A stretch of 64,000 bases of DNA from an uncultured Flavobacteriaceae bacterium (GTDB taxonomy: Bacteria; Bacteroidota; Bacteroidia; Flavobacteriales; Flavobacteriaceae), in contig CAJWVI010000006.1 of the NCBI GenBank assembly GCA_913048115.1, forward strand, positions 1 through 64,000, read 5' to 3'. Below are positions 50,510 through 59,327 of the stretch, in pieces. The position numbers were made by a program, and so were the translations under genes. The notes under the pieces are model-generated. The model saw only the letters and a list, made by a program, of their open reading frames with translations. It was not told the origin of the DNA and ran no database searches. The number at the start of each line of letters is the position of its first letter. The first letter of the stretch is position 1.

Positions 50510-51667
50510 TTATTTGCTTATTACATTAATACGTTGCTTCACTGCTTCTGCAATTTTTCTTGCAGTGTCAATGTTTTGGTTAACTATGGTAACATGTCCC
50601 ATTTTTCTAAAAGGGCGTGTTTGTTTTTTTCCGTAGATGTGAGGTGTTACTCCTTCCATGGCCATAATCTCTTCAATGTTTTCATACACCACATCACCAT
50701 GATGACCTTCTGCGCCAACCAAATTTACCATAATACCACCAACTTTACTACCGGTGTTACCAAGGGGTAGATTTAAAACAGCTCTAATGTGCTGTTCAAA
50801 TTGATTGGTGTAGCTTGCTTCAATGCTGTAATGCCCACTATTATGAGGTCTAGGTGCTACCTCATTTACTAATATTTCATCGTCTTTTGTTTGAAACATT
50901 TCCACGGCCAAAAGACCAACATGCTCAAAGGCTTTAGAGACGTTTACTGCAATATCTCTAGCTTTTTGAGCAACTTTTTTGTCTATACGAGCCGGGCAAA
51001 TAACATATTCTACCTGGTTAGCCTCTGGATGAAATTCCATTTCAACAACAGGGTATGTTTTTACCTCACCGCTAGGGTTTCTTACCACAATAACAGCAAG
51101 TTCGTTTTTAAAAGCAACAAGCGCCTCTGCAATACAAGGTCTATCGGGTAGCTCATTTAATAATTCAGAAGAGCGAATGATGCGAACCCCAATACCGTCA
51201 TAACCACCTGTACAACTTTTCCAGACAAATGGTATTTGTAATGATCCAGAAACTACCGCTTTTTTTACTTCTGAAACAGTATTGAAAACAGAAAATGATG
51301 ATGTTGGAATGTTATGAGTGTCATAAAATTGCTTTTGTACCCCTTTATCTTGAATGTTACGCAGTGTTTTTGCTCCTGGATATACTTTTTTCCCTTCAGC
51401 CTCAAGTGCCTCAAGTGCCTCTATGTTGACACCTTCAATCTCGAAGGTAAGAACATCTACCCGTTTACCAAAGTTGTATACGGTATTGTAATCCATTAGG
51501 TCTCCTTGTTCAAAGTGGTCGCAGGCTATACGACACGGCGCCTGGGAGCTAGGGTCTAATACATGTGTAGTGATGTCAAATTTACGGGTTTCATAAAGCA
51601 TCATCTTGCCTAATTGGCCACCGCCTAAAATCCCGAGTGTGAAATTTGAAGAAAAATAATTTGCCAT
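50510..51667 (-). CDS. purK: N5-carboxyaminoimidazole ribonucleotide synthase PurK
   Basis: ATP-grasp enzyme that carboxylates AIR with bicarbonate in purine synthesis. From the ATG at 51667 it is 385 residues; a start five codons earlier (51682) would lie upstream of the -7-like box at 51672-51679. The N-terminal GILGGGQLGKMM, the VWKSCTGGYDGIGV ATP loop, and VNEVAPRPHNSGHYSIEA are conserved. An in-frame LEALEAEG repeat reflects a 10-base repeated DNA pattern at about 51401-51422 and is harmless. Operon with purE; divergent from adk. Confidence 0.94.
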   Translation of the reverse strand: MANYFSSNFTLGILGGGQLGKMMLYETRKFDITTHVLDPSSQAPCRIACDHFEQGDLMDYNTVYNFGKRVDVLTFEIEGVNIEALEALEAEGKKVYPGAKTLRNIQDKGVQKQFYDTHNIPTSSFSVFNTVSEVKKAVVSGSLQIPFVWKSCTGGYDGIGVRIIRSSELLNELPDRPCIAEALVAFKNELAVIVVRNPSGEVKTYPVVEMEFHPEANQVEYVICPARIDKKVAQKARDIAVNVSKAFEHVGLLAVEMFQTKDDEILVNEVAPRPHNSGHYSIEASYTNQFEQHIRAVLNLPLGNTGSKVGGIMVNLVGAEGHHGDVVYENIEEIMAMEGVTPHIYGKKQTRPFRKMGHVTIVNQNIDTARKIAEAVKQRINVISK

Positions 51668-51671
51668 AACA

Positions 51672-51679
51672 CAAAGATA
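51672..51679 (-). promoter_or_regulatory. -7-like box immediately before purK
   Basis: The minus strand reads TATCTTTG, with 4 bases to the purK ATG at 51667. The geometry is the same as at era, suggesting an almost leaderless mRNA. No TTG occurs at the 19-base spacing. Confidence 0.4.
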
Positions 51680-51698
51680 CATTGTTCTTTCAAATAGC

Positions 51699-51706
51699 TA
51701 TCTTTG
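51699..51706 (+). promoter_or_regulatory. -7-like box of adk
   Basis: TATCTTTG matches TAnnTTTG and gives a leader of about 75 bases to adk. It lies 20 bases from the divergent purK box, so the two form a compact divergent promoter pair. Confidence 0.4.
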
Positions 51707-51781
51707 CCGCGATTAATTATTGTGTAACATTTACTAAGATATGGGTTTTTATAAAATCCTATACTCCAGAAAACAGAAAAA

Positions 51782-52354
51782 ATGACAAATATCGTACTAT
51801 TTGGCCCACCAGGTGCCGGAAAAGGAACGCAAGCAGAAGTTTTAAAAGAAGAATATCAACTAGTTCACATCTCGACAGGTGATGTGTTTAGATACAATAT
51901 AAAAAATGAGACACAACTAGGTACCCTAGCCAAGTCTTATATGGACAAAGGGCATTTGGTGCCAGATGGTGTTACTATTAAAATGCTTAATGCAGAGGTA
52001 GAGAAAACCCCTGATGCTAACGGGTTTGTTTTTGATGGATTTCCAAGAACAACTGCACAGGCAGAAGCATTGGCAAAATTGATGGATGAAAAATCAAGTC
52101 AAATTAATGCAATGGTTGCTCTTGAGGTTGATGATGAGGTTTTGGTAGCTAGATTGTTAAAGCGAGGTAAAACAAGTGGGCGTGTTGACGACGCAGATGA
52201 GTCTATCATTAGAGAGCGTGTTGCAGAGTACTACCGTAAGACAGATGTTTTAAAAGATTTTTATAAGACTCAAAATAAATATTATGGTGTAGACGGTGTT
52301 GGAAGTATCGAAGAAATCACTGTTCGTTTGAGCGAAGTATTTGATAGATTATAA
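51782..52354 (+). CDS. adk: Adenylate kinase
   Basis: Balances AMP, ADP and ATP in the cytoplasm. The 190 residues are the short form, without the zinc-bearing LID insertion of longer bacterial enzymes. Visible are the P-loop FGPPGAGKGTQAE (about 7-19), the AMP-binding HISTGDVFR, the FDGFPRTTAQAEAL segment and the LID-core KRGKTSGRVDDADE. The gene is transcribed divergently from purK-purE, and obg follows 48 bases later behind a small hairpin. The identification is firm. Confidence 0.96.
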   Translation: MTNIVLFGPPGAGKGTQAEVLKEEYQLVHISTGDVFRYNIKNETQLGTLAKSYMDKGHLVPDGVTIKMLNAEVEKTPDANGFVFDGFPRTTAQAEALAKLMDEKSSQINAMVALEVDDEVLVARLLKRGKTSGRVDDADESIIRERVAEYYRKTDVLKDFYKTQNKYYGVDGVGSIEEITVRLSEVFDRL

Positions 52355-52378
52355 AAACAAGCGAAAGCTTTAAAAAAA

Positions 52379-52396
52379 TTCCTACCCGAGTAGGAA
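52379..52396 (+). promoter_or_regulatory. Hairpin directly upstream of obg
   Basis: A 7-base-pair stem, TTCCTAC (52379-52385) with GTAGGAA (52390-52396), ending 6 bases before the obg ATG. It is not followed by a T run, so it is not a typical terminator. It could affect translation of obg. Confidence 0.4.
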
Positions 52397-52402
52397 AACA
52401 CT

Positions 52403-53416
52403 ATGACTGAAGGAAATTTTGTTGACTACGTAAAAGTTCATGTAACTTCTGGAAAAGGAGGACAAGGAAGTGCGCATTTGCGACGTGAAAAATTCATACC
52501 AAAAGGAGGTCCCGATGGTGGTGATGGTGGTCGTGGAGGTCATATTATTTTAAAAGCTAATAGCAATTTATGGACGCTACACCATTTAAAATTTAAACGG
52601 CATTATAAAGCTGGTTATGGAGGCGCAGGAAGCAAACAAACTAGTACGGGAGCAGATGGTGACGATATATATGTTGAGGTGCCTTTAGGAACGGTTGTTA
52701 TTAATACTGAAACAGGCGAGCGTTTAAAAGAATTATTAGAGCATGATGATGAGCTTATCCTTGCCAAAGGAGGTATGGGTGGATTAGGGAATAATAACTT
52801 TAAATCTTCTACAAATCAAACACCTCGCTATGCACAGCCAGGAATGGAGGGTGAAGAAGGTGCTTTTACCCTAGAGATGAAAGTGTTGGCAGATGTTGGT
52901 CTGGTTGGGTTTCCAAATGCAGGAAAGTCTACCTTACTATCTGTTATTACCGCTGCAAAACCAAAAATTGCTAATTATGAGTTTACTACCCTAAAGCCTA
53001 ATTTAGGTATCGTAGAATATCGGGATCATAGAACTTTTGTAATGGCAGATATTCCTGGAATTATAGAAGGCGCAGCAGAAGGGAAAGGGCTAGGACATTA
53101 TTTCTTACGCCACATTGAGCGCAATTCTACATTATTGTTTCTAATTCCTGCCGATGCAGATGATATTAGAAAGCAATATGATATTTTACTAGATGAGTTA
53201 AAACGTTACAACCCAGAATTACTTGATAAAGATAAGCTAGTTGCGATATCAAAAAGTGATATGCTAGATCATGAGCTAAAAGCAGAAATGAAAGAAGCAT
53301 TAGATAAAGATTTTGAAGGAATTCCATATCTTTTCTTTAGCTCTATGGCGCAACAGGGCTTGATGGAGTTAAAGGATAAGCTTTGGGCAATGCTAAACGA
53401 GACAAGCGTGCATTAA
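52403..53416 (+). CDS. obg: GTPase Obg (CgtA)
   Basis: Essential GTPase in late 50S subunit assembly and stress response. The 337 residues have the Gly-rich N-terminal Obg domain (about 1-160, with [13 protein letters not shown] and [11 protein letters not shown]), then the G domain with [33 protein letters not shown] and SKSD. A C-terminal OCT domain is absent, which is common in Bacteroidota. It follows adk within 50 bases, with a small hairpin just before its ATG. The identification is firm. Confidence 0.96.
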   Translation: MTEGNFVDYVKVHVTSGKGGQGSAHLRREKFIPKGGPDGGDGGRGGHIILKANSNLWTLHHLKFKRHYKAGYGGAGSKQTSTGADGDDIYVEVPLGTVVINTETGERLKELLEHDDELILAKGGMGGLGNNNFKSSTNQTPRYAQPGMEGEEGAFTLEMKVLADVGLVGFPNAGKSTLLSVITAAKPKIANYEFTTLKPNLGIVEYRDHRTFVMADIPGIIEGAAEGKGLGHYFLRHIERNSTLLFLIPADADDIRKQYDILLDELKRYNPELLDKDKLVAISKSDMLDHELKAEMKEALDKDFEGIPYLFFSSMAQQGLMELKDKLWAMLNETSVH

Positions 53417-53528
53417 TTAGGTTTTTTGTGCAAGAAAAGCGCACAATTAAAAAGTGATAATCACGTTTTGTAAAACAAAAAAAATAATTTATAGGAGAAA
53501 ACTTGCCTTATCTCCTAAAAAGCATGTT

Positions 53529-54485
53529 ATGAAATGGTTTCTTTACTTATTACTATCTCCAATCATTGTATTTAGCCAGACAAACTTTGATCTTGCAGCG
53601 CAGTATTATAAAGATGGGGATATAGTAAAGTCGATACCTCTTTTTGAACAGTACCTCAAAGAGTATCCTACAGATGCCATAACTCTTGAATATTTAGGAG
53701 ATATAGCCGGGAATGCTAAAGACTGGGATGCTGCCCTGGAATACTATGAGCTGTTAGTTGCCCAAGACAATACCAATGCCAATTACCATTTTAAATATGG
53801 TGGTGTGTTGGCCATGAAAGCCTTAACTGTAAATAGAATAAGTGCCGTCTTTTACATTAACGATGTAAAAGAATATTTTGACACTGCCGCAAGACTAGAT
53901 CCTAGACATATAGAGGTGCGAAAAGCTATGGTGGAGCTTTACATGCAATTGCCAATTATTATTGGAGGAAGTGAAGCGAAGTCTCTTTTCTACGCGAATG
54001 AACTTGCCCAGATATCTCCTGTAGAGGGTTTTTTAGCCAAAGGCTATATTGCTGGATATAATGATAAAAATATAGCTGCAGAAAACTTTTATAAGCAAGC
54101 TGTTGCTCAAGGGGGTACTTTGCTTGTGTATGATAAACTCATTACTTTTTATAAAAACACAAACCAACCCCGCAAAGCACTTGAAGCTTTAAAAAACAAC
54201 CTTGCCTTGCATCCCTATAAAAATCTATTGAATTATCAAATTGGTGCCATCGTTGCAGGCGCTAATTTGGAACCTCAATTAGGGATTGATTCTTTGAAAA
54301 AATATCTTGATCAGTATTCAGTAGAAGATGGGATGTCTAAACAGTGGGCATATTTGAGACTGGCGCAAATACATAAAAATAAAGGAAATAAAAGCATGGC
54401 GCTTTCTTGTATTGAGGAAGCTCTTATAATTGCTCCAGTATTTAAAGAGGCTAGAAAAGAAAAGAGGATAATCCAGGCACTTTAA
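53529..54485 (+). CDS. Secreted tetratricopeptide-repeat protein
   Basis: A 318-residue exported TPR protein from the ATG at 53529. The signal peptide is short (about 1-15, ending VFSQ). TPR-like helical pairs follow, for example FDLAAQYYKDGDIVKSIPLFEQYL, then YLGDIAGNAKDWDAALEYYELL, and near the end LRLAQIHKNKGNKSMALSCIEEAL. TPR domains mediate protein-protein contacts; the partner is unknown. An earlier in-frame start (53454) is less likely because it lies before the signal peptide. It stands between obg and mpl without close coupling. Confidence 0.75.
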   Translation: MKWFLYLLLSPIIVFSQTNFDLAAQYYKDGDIVKSIPLFEQYLKEYPTDAITLEYLGDIAGNAKDWDAALEYYELLVAQDNTNANYHFKYGGVLAMKALTVNRISAVFYINDVKEYFDTAARLDPRHIEVRKAMVELYMQLPIIIGGSEAKSLFYANELAQISPVEGFLAKGYIAGYNDKNIAAENFYKQAVAQGGTLLVYDKLITFYKNTNQPRKALEALKNNLALHPYKNLLNYQIGAIVAGANLEPQLGIDSLKKYLDQYSVEDGMSKQWAYLRLAQIHKNKGNKSMALSCIEEALIIAPVFKEARKEKRIIQAL

Positions 54486-54504
54486 AATAATTTTGATTTC
54501 TGAA

Positions 54505-54534
54505 TTGTCTTTAAGTCTTATCTTTATATTTTTG
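54505..54534 (+). promoter_or_regulatory. Complete flavobacterial promoter of mpl
   Basis: TTG (54505-54507), a spacer of exactly 19 bases and TATTTTTG (54527-54534), with a leader of about 50 bases to the mpl ATG. Confidence 0.6.
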
Positions 54535-54587
54535 AAATAAGTGCCCTGCGTCTTTGTAGACATAACAATATAAAATTTTCAATTTAG

Positions 54588-55943
54588 ATGAGAATCCATT
54601 TCATAGCTATTGGCGGTAGTGCCATGCATAATTTAGCCTTAGCATTACATAACAAAGGAGAAGAGGTTACAGGAAGTGATGACGAAATTTTTGACCCCTC
54701 AAGTTCTAGGCTAGCTGCCAAAGGATTGCTTCCTGAAGCATTTGGCTGGTTTCCCGAAAAAATTTCACTAGAAATTGACGCCGTCATATTAGGGATGCAT
54801 GCCAAAGAAGACAATGCTGAGCTCCTTCGAGCTAAAGAGCTTGGTCTAACCATATATAGCTATCCAGAGTTTTTGTATGAACAATCAAAAAACAAAACTC
54901 GTGTGGTTATTGGAGGTTCTCATGGTAAAACAACAATTACCTCTATGATTTTGCATGTTATGCATTACCATGACAAAGAAGTAGATTATATGGTGGGTGC
55001 TCAGTTAGAAGGGTTTGATACCATGGTGCATCTTACCCAAGAAAATGATTTCATCGTATTGGAGGGAGATGAATACCTTTCTTCTCCTATAGATAGACGT
55101 CCAAAATTTCATTTGTACAAACCTAATATAGCTTTGTTGAGCGGTATTGCTTGGGATCATATCAATGTGTTTCCAACCTTTGATAATTACGTAGAACAGT
55201 TTCGTGTATTTCTTTCTGAAATCACACATGGTGGAGCAATTGTCTATAATGAGGAAGATATTGAGGTTAAAAATATCGTGGAGGCTACACAAAATCAAAT
55301 AAAAAAATATCCATATCAAACACCAGTATATGCTGTTGAAAAAGGAGAAACCCTCTTAGATACACAGGATGGGGGGATGCCTATTGAAATATTTGGTAAA
55401 CACAACTTGAATAACCTAGAGGGTGCTCGTTGGATTTGCCAACTCATGGGCGTACAACAAGAAGATTTTTATGAGGCTATAGCAACTTTTAAGGGGGCTA
55501 GTAAACGTTTGGAAAAAATTGGAGAAGGACCTAGTAGTATTGCCTATAAGGATTTTGCACATTCGCCTAGTAAGGTCAAAGCAACTACACAGGCGCTTAA
55601 AAATCAATATCCACAGCGCAGGTTATTAGCTTGTTTAGAATTGCACACCTACAGTAGTTTAAACCCAGAATTTCTATCTGAATATCAAGGTGCTTTAGAC
55701 GCTGCAGATAAAGCTGTAGTGTTTTATTCTCCACACGCTGTAAAAATCAAAAAGCTGGAAGCAGTTTCTGCTATTCAAATTTCAGAAGCATTTCAAAGAG
55801 ATGACCTAGCTGTTTTTACAGATCCAACAGCTTTTAAAGAATACCTGTTTGAGCAAGATTTTAACGATACGTCTTTATTGCTTATGAGTAGTGGTGATTA
55901 TGGAGGTTTAGATTTTGAAAAAGTGAAAGAAATTTTAAAATAA
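54588..55943 (+). CDS. mpl: UDP-N-acetylmuramate:L-alanyl-gamma-D-glutamyl-meso-diaminopimelate ligase
   Basis: Recycles cell-wall tripeptide by joining it to UDP-MurNAc. The 451 residues have the Mur-ligase order: N-terminal HFIAIGGSAMHNLALAL, then GSDDEIFDPSS, the P-loop GGSHGKTTITSM, and the C-terminal substrate domain. HKFDxR or DAP-specific residues cannot be verified by eye, but the GGSAMHNLA start is that of Mpl rather than MurC. With anmK and murF nearby in the genome, the cell recycles its peptidoglycan. A complete consensus promoter lies upstream, so it is independently transcribed. Confidence 0.88.
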   Translation: MRIHFIAIGGSAMHNLALALHNKGEEVTGSDDEIFDPSSSRLAAKGLLPEAFGWFPEKISLEIDAVILGMHAKEDNAELLRAKELGLTIYSYPEFLYEQSKNKTRVVIGGSHGKTTITSMILHVMHYHDKEVDYMVGAQLEGFDTMVHLTQENDFIVLEGDEYLSSPIDRRPKFHLYKPNIALLSGIAWDHINVFPTFDNYVEQFRVFLSEITHGGAIVYNEEDIEVKNIVEATQNQIKKYPYQTPVYAVEKGETLLDTQDGGMPIEIFGKHNLNNLEGARWICQLMGVQQEDFYEAIATFKGASKRLEKIGEGPSSIAYKDFAHSPSKVKATTQALKNQYPQRRLLACLELHTYSSLNPEFLSEYQGALDAADKAVVFYSPHAVKIKKLEAVSAIQISEAFQRDDLAVFTDPTAFKEYLFEQDFNDTSLLLMSSGDYGGLDFEKVKEILK

Positions 55944-55974
55944 CTAGGCTGCATTAAGATACTAAACCACGGGA

Positions 55975-56004
55975 TTGTCACAAAAAAGGCATACTTTAGT
56001 TTTG
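55975..56004 (+). promoter_or_regulatory. Complete flavobacterial promoter of the histidine kinase gene
   Basis: TTG (55975-55977), a 19-base spacer and TAGTTTTG (55997-56004) form a full consensus promoter 50 bases before the TTG start codon at 56055. Confidence 0.55.
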
Positions 56005-56054
56005 CCGATCAAGGTTTTTATCCTAAATAGTCACACAAAATTAATTACAAAACA

Positions 56055-57215
56055 TTGAGCAAAGAAACACAAATAACAGGATCTACTAACCTAGCTAAGC
56101 TTGAACAAGAGGTAGCGAGGTTACAAGAAAAGCTGAGAATTAGTGAAACTAATTTTGGATTTTTATACGATGACAATCCTGTTATGCACGCCACTATAAA
56201 CCCATTGACAGGATATGTAGTTAATTGTAATAGTATGCTTGTATCCAATCTGGGGTATAAAAGTAAAAAAGCAATCATTAGCTCTCACGTTTCAAAAATA
56301 TTTACAGAGAGATCAAGTCTTAAAATTATTGGGCTCTTAGATGCTTTTTTGAAATTAGGTGCTATTTCAAGTGAAGAGGTTACATTGCTAACAAAAAAAG
56401 GAAAGAAGATTCAAGCAATCTTAAACTCAAGAGCGATTTATAATGAAGCGGGGGTTGTCGTAAAATCGATTTTTACTTTGGTTGATATTTCAGAAATAAA
56501 AAAAGCACAACGGAGTGCTAGAAGGAAAAAAGAAGATTTAGAGAGAGTAAATAGAGATCTTGAGCAATTTGTATCTATTTGCTCACACGATTTACAAGAA
56601 CCTTTAGCTACAATAAGATTTAGCAGTGATTTTTTAATGCAAAAATTTACAGATGAACTTTCCTCGAAGGGCAAAGAATACATAGGGTATATTCATGAAG
56701 CTTCAGGAAGGATGGCTGAGCAAATTAAAGGCCTTTTGGAGCATAGCCGTATTGGTAGAGATTTAAAAATAACCAAGGTAGATGTTCAAGAGCAGGTTGA
56801 GGTTGCTAAGTATGATCTTAAAAAGCGAATTCAAGAGACCCAAGCCACCATCATCTCTGAGAACCTACCTAAAGTAAAAGGATATAAAGTAGAACTTCGA
56901 TTGCTGTTTCAAAACTTATTGGGTAATGCGTTGAAGTACAGCAAAAAAGATCTGGCTCCTATTATTAAAATTGCAGCTAAAGAAGAACAAGATTCTTGGG
57001 TGTTTTCTATAGCAGATAATGGTATTGGCATTAAGGATGAGGATATTGCAGATCTTTTTACTATTTTTTCTCGCGTACCAAACCAAGAAAATAAAGAGGG
57101 TACAGGTGTTGGGCTTGCCCATGCAGAGAAAATTGTAAAACTACATGAGGGTACAATATGGGTTAAATCTCAATTTGGTGTTGGTAGCACCTTTTATTTT
57201 AAAATCAAAAAATAA
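56055..57215 (+). CDS. Orphan soluble PAS histidine kinase
   Basis: A 386-residue sensor kinase without membrane segments, from a TTG start at 56055. The N-terminal coiled coil (about 10-33) leads to a PAS domain (about 35-150, INPLTGYVVNCN). A second coiled segment precedes the HisKA domain with the phospho-accepting His178 in SICSHDLQEP. The ATPase domain follows with NLLGNALKYSKKD, DNGIGIKDED and GTGVGLAHAEKIVK. The bound signal is unknown. No response regulator is adjacent, so the partner must be elsewhere. It has its own complete promoter. Confidence 0.9.
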   Translation: MSKETQITGSTNLAKLEQEVARLQEKLRISETNFGFLYDDNPVMHATINPLTGYVVNCNSMLVSNLGYKSKKAIISSHVSKIFTERSSLKIIGLLDAFLKLGAISSEEVTLLTKKGKKIQAILNSRAIYNEAGVVVKSIFTLVDISEIKKAQRSARRKKEDLERVNRDLEQFVSICSHDLQEPLATIRFSSDFLMQKFTDELSSKGKEYIGYIHEASGRMAEQIKGLLEHSRIGRDLKITKVDVQEQVEVAKYDLKKRIQETQATIISENLPKVKGYKVELRLLFQNLLGNALKYSKKDLAPIIKIAAKEEQDSWVFSIADNGIGIKDEDIADLFTIFSRVPNQENKEGTGVGLAHAEKIVKLHEGTIWVKSQFGVGSTFYFKIKK

Positions 57216-57230
57216 CATCTCAAATTATCC

Positions 57231-57238
57231 TATATTTG
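57231..57238 (+). promoter_or_regulatory. -7-like box of the deacetylase-like gene
   Basis: TATATTTG matches TAnnTTTG and overlaps the in-frame TTG at 57236. This argues for the ATG at 57287 as the start of the next gene. Confidence 0.4.
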
Positions 57239-57286
57239 AGGCGTGTACACCTTAATATATTACACTTTTTTAGGTCCTATTTTTAT

Positions 57287-58573
57287 ATGCTACTAATATT
57301 TACCAAACACACTACGCCTAGGATTTCTTATGTTTTTAAACATATATGTACTCGTGTTTTAGGCATCAAGGTTGGTTTTACAAATGAGATTGAAACATTT
57401 TTAGCACACAAGGGTCCAAAAGCTTCTTATGGAAAACAACCTTTGGGTAATGAGCTTTTTTTTCAAAGTCATGGATTGCTTACCCAACAAGGCATAGAGA
57501 GTGTAGAGATTAATGTGCGTAAATGGGGGGAGACTAAATGTTTTTTTGCGGTAAGTGACAAAAGCGCAATACCCTTTGATATTTTTACAGCTTCATTTTA
57601 TTTGCTTAGTAGGTATGAGGAGTACTTGCCTCACGTAAAAGATCATTTAGGAAGGTTTTCAGCCTCTGAGAGTTTGGGGTTTAAATACCATTTTCTTGAC
57701 AGCCCCGTGATAGATATTTGGGCTTATAAACTAAAGAGTCTATTACAGCATGAATTTCCAGATATATTATTTCCAAAAAAGGAAACTACGGTCCATAATT
57801 TAATTAATGCACAAGTTGCTTTTGCGTTTTTAAACAAAGGTATTTTTAGATCTTTAATTGGTTTCACTACCGATCTTTTCAATCTTAGGCTTAAACAATT
57901 TCTCTTGCGTACTAAAGTTGTATTAGGATTACAAGGGGATCCTTATGACAGTTATAAATGGGTCATTAATGTCACCAAAAATAGCAGTATGAAACTTACT
58001 GTATTTTTTTTACTTGGGGAGGCAGTAGCTTTTGAGGAAACGATCAATACTCAGAAACAAAAATTTAAAATGCTTATAAAGTATGTAGCAGATTATAAGG
58101 AGGTAGGACTTTTAGTTTCATTGGCAGCATTAACAAACCCTGAATTTTTAAAAATAGAAAAGAGAACACTCGAAAATATTATTAATAGAGATGTAGAAAG
58201 CAGCCAAAATAGTAATTTATTAATCAGCCTACCAGAAATTTATAGAAACCTCGTTTCTTTAGAAATTGAAAAAGACTACACAATGGTCTATGAAAATGAA
58301 CCTGGATTTAGAGCAGGAACCTGCACTCCTTTTTTATTTTATGATTTAGATTATGAAATCATTACCCCGCTGGCCATACAGCCTATTGCTTGCACTACGC
58401 AGGCCTTTTTAAAACAAAGTCCTAAAGATACTGCTATGAAGATAACAGAGATGTTCAAGAAGGTACAAGCTGTTAATGGAACATTTACTGTTTTGTTTTC
58501 AAATAAAGACTTTTCTGAAGATCCTAACAATAAATTATGGCGTTCTCTTTTTTCTGAAACATTAATATCATGA
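57287..58573 (+). CDS. Polysaccharide-deacetylase-like protein lacking the usual catalytic motifs
   Basis: A 428-residue protein, similar over its length to flavobacterial polysaccharide-deacetylase-family proteins with an N-terminal extra domain (HTTPRISYVFKHICTRVLG, SRYEEYLPHVKD). The C-terminal GFRAGTCTPFLFYDLDYE is a family signature. The usual metal Asp motif (T-x-D-x-D type) is replaced by LINAQVAFAF, and the position of the metal His/Ser pair reads GLLVSLAAL, so catalysis is doubtful. No signal peptide. It overlaps the YjjG-like gene by 4 bases. The fold call is fair; function unknown. Confidence 0.7.
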   Translation: MLLIFTKHTTPRISYVFKHICTRVLGIKVGFTNEIETFLAHKGPKASYGKQPLGNELFFQSHGLLTQQGIESVEINVRKWGETKCFFAVSDKSAIPFDIFTASFYLLSRYEEYLPHVKDHLGRFSASESLGFKYHFLDSPVIDIWAYKLKSLLQHEFPDILFPKKETTVHNLINAQVAFAFLNKGIFRSLIGFTTDLFNLRLKQFLLRTKVVLGLQGDPYDSYKWVINVTKNSSMKLTVFFLLGEAVAFEETINTQKQKFKMLIKYVADYKEVGLLVSLAALTNPEFLKIEKRTLENIINRDVESSQNSNLLISLPEIYRNLVSLEIEKDYTMVYENEPGFRAGTCTPFLFYDLDYEIITPLAIQPIACTTQAFLKQSPKDTAMKITEMFKKVQAVNGTFTVLFSNKDFSEDPNNKLWRSLFSETLIS

Positions 58574-59259
58574 TAAAACCTACACTTACCGATGTCTTTT
58601 TTGATTTAGACCATACCCTCTGGGATTTTGACAGAAATTCTGCCCTGGCTATGGAACGCGTATTTCAAAGATTCACTGTTCCTATCTCATTAGAGGCATT
58701 TCTAGAAATATATGAACCCATTAATTTTGATTATTGGAAATCCTTTAGAGAAGAACTTGTAACCAAGCAAGAATTGCGCCGTGGAAGATTAATCGATAGC
58801 TTTAATGTATTTGACATACAATATGACATGGAGACTATTGATGCAATGAGTGATGCCTATATTGATGAGTTGCCAAACAATAATTATTTATTTGACGGTA
58901 CTTTTGAGTTGCTATTATATTTAAAAGAAAAGTACACCCTACATATTATAACCAATGGTTTTACAGAAGTACAGCATATTAAACTTGAAAAAAGTAAGCT
59001 AGCTCCGTTTTTTAAAACTGTTACAAGCTCTGAAGAAGTGGGAGTTAAAAAACCCAATCCTTTGGTCTTTGAAAAAGCACTAAAAAAGGCTAATGTGTCT
59101 TCTCAAAATACAATTATGATTGGAGATACTTTTGATGCAGATATTCTTGGTGGTGAAGGTGCTGGTATGGATACTATTTTTTTTAATTACAGAAAAGAAA
59201 TACCCAAGGTTGGTTATAAAGTAGTGGATCATTTATTAGAGATTAAAGATTTTTTATAA
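58570..59259 (+). CDS. YjjG-type HAD-family nucleotidase
   Basis: A 229-residue phosphatase of the haloacid dehalogenase superfamily. The nucleophile Asp12 and Asp14 are in FFDLDHTLWDFD. Motif II is TNGF, motif III has the Lys in GVKKPNPLVFEKAL and motif IV is MIGDTFDADILGG. The cap between them is helical, as in YjjG. In E. coli, YjjG removes damaged nucleoside monophosphates; that role is inferred here. Its start overlaps the deacetylase-like gene by 4 bases, so translation is coupled. Confidence 0.85.
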   Translation: MIKPTLTDVFFDLDHTLWDFDRNSALAMERVFQRFTVPISLEAFLEIYEPINFDYWKSFREELVTKQELRRGRLIDSFNVFDIQYDMETIDAMSDAYIDELPNNNYLFDGTFELLLYLKEKYTLHIITNGFTEVQHIKLEKSKLAPFFKTVTSSEEVGVKKPNPLVFEKALKKANVSSQNTIMIGDTFDADILGGEGAGMDTIFFNYRKEIPKVGYKVVDHLLEIKDFL

Positions 59260-59327
59260 AAGCAAGAACTCCTTTATTTATACTAAAATTAGTTGGTTAC
59301 ACGTTGTTTTTATATAACTTACCTACT

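Noticed and set aside
51401-51424. A tandem 10-base repeat in purK
   Set aside because: It encodes the LEALEAE helix in frame within a conserved region and is ordinary coding sequence.
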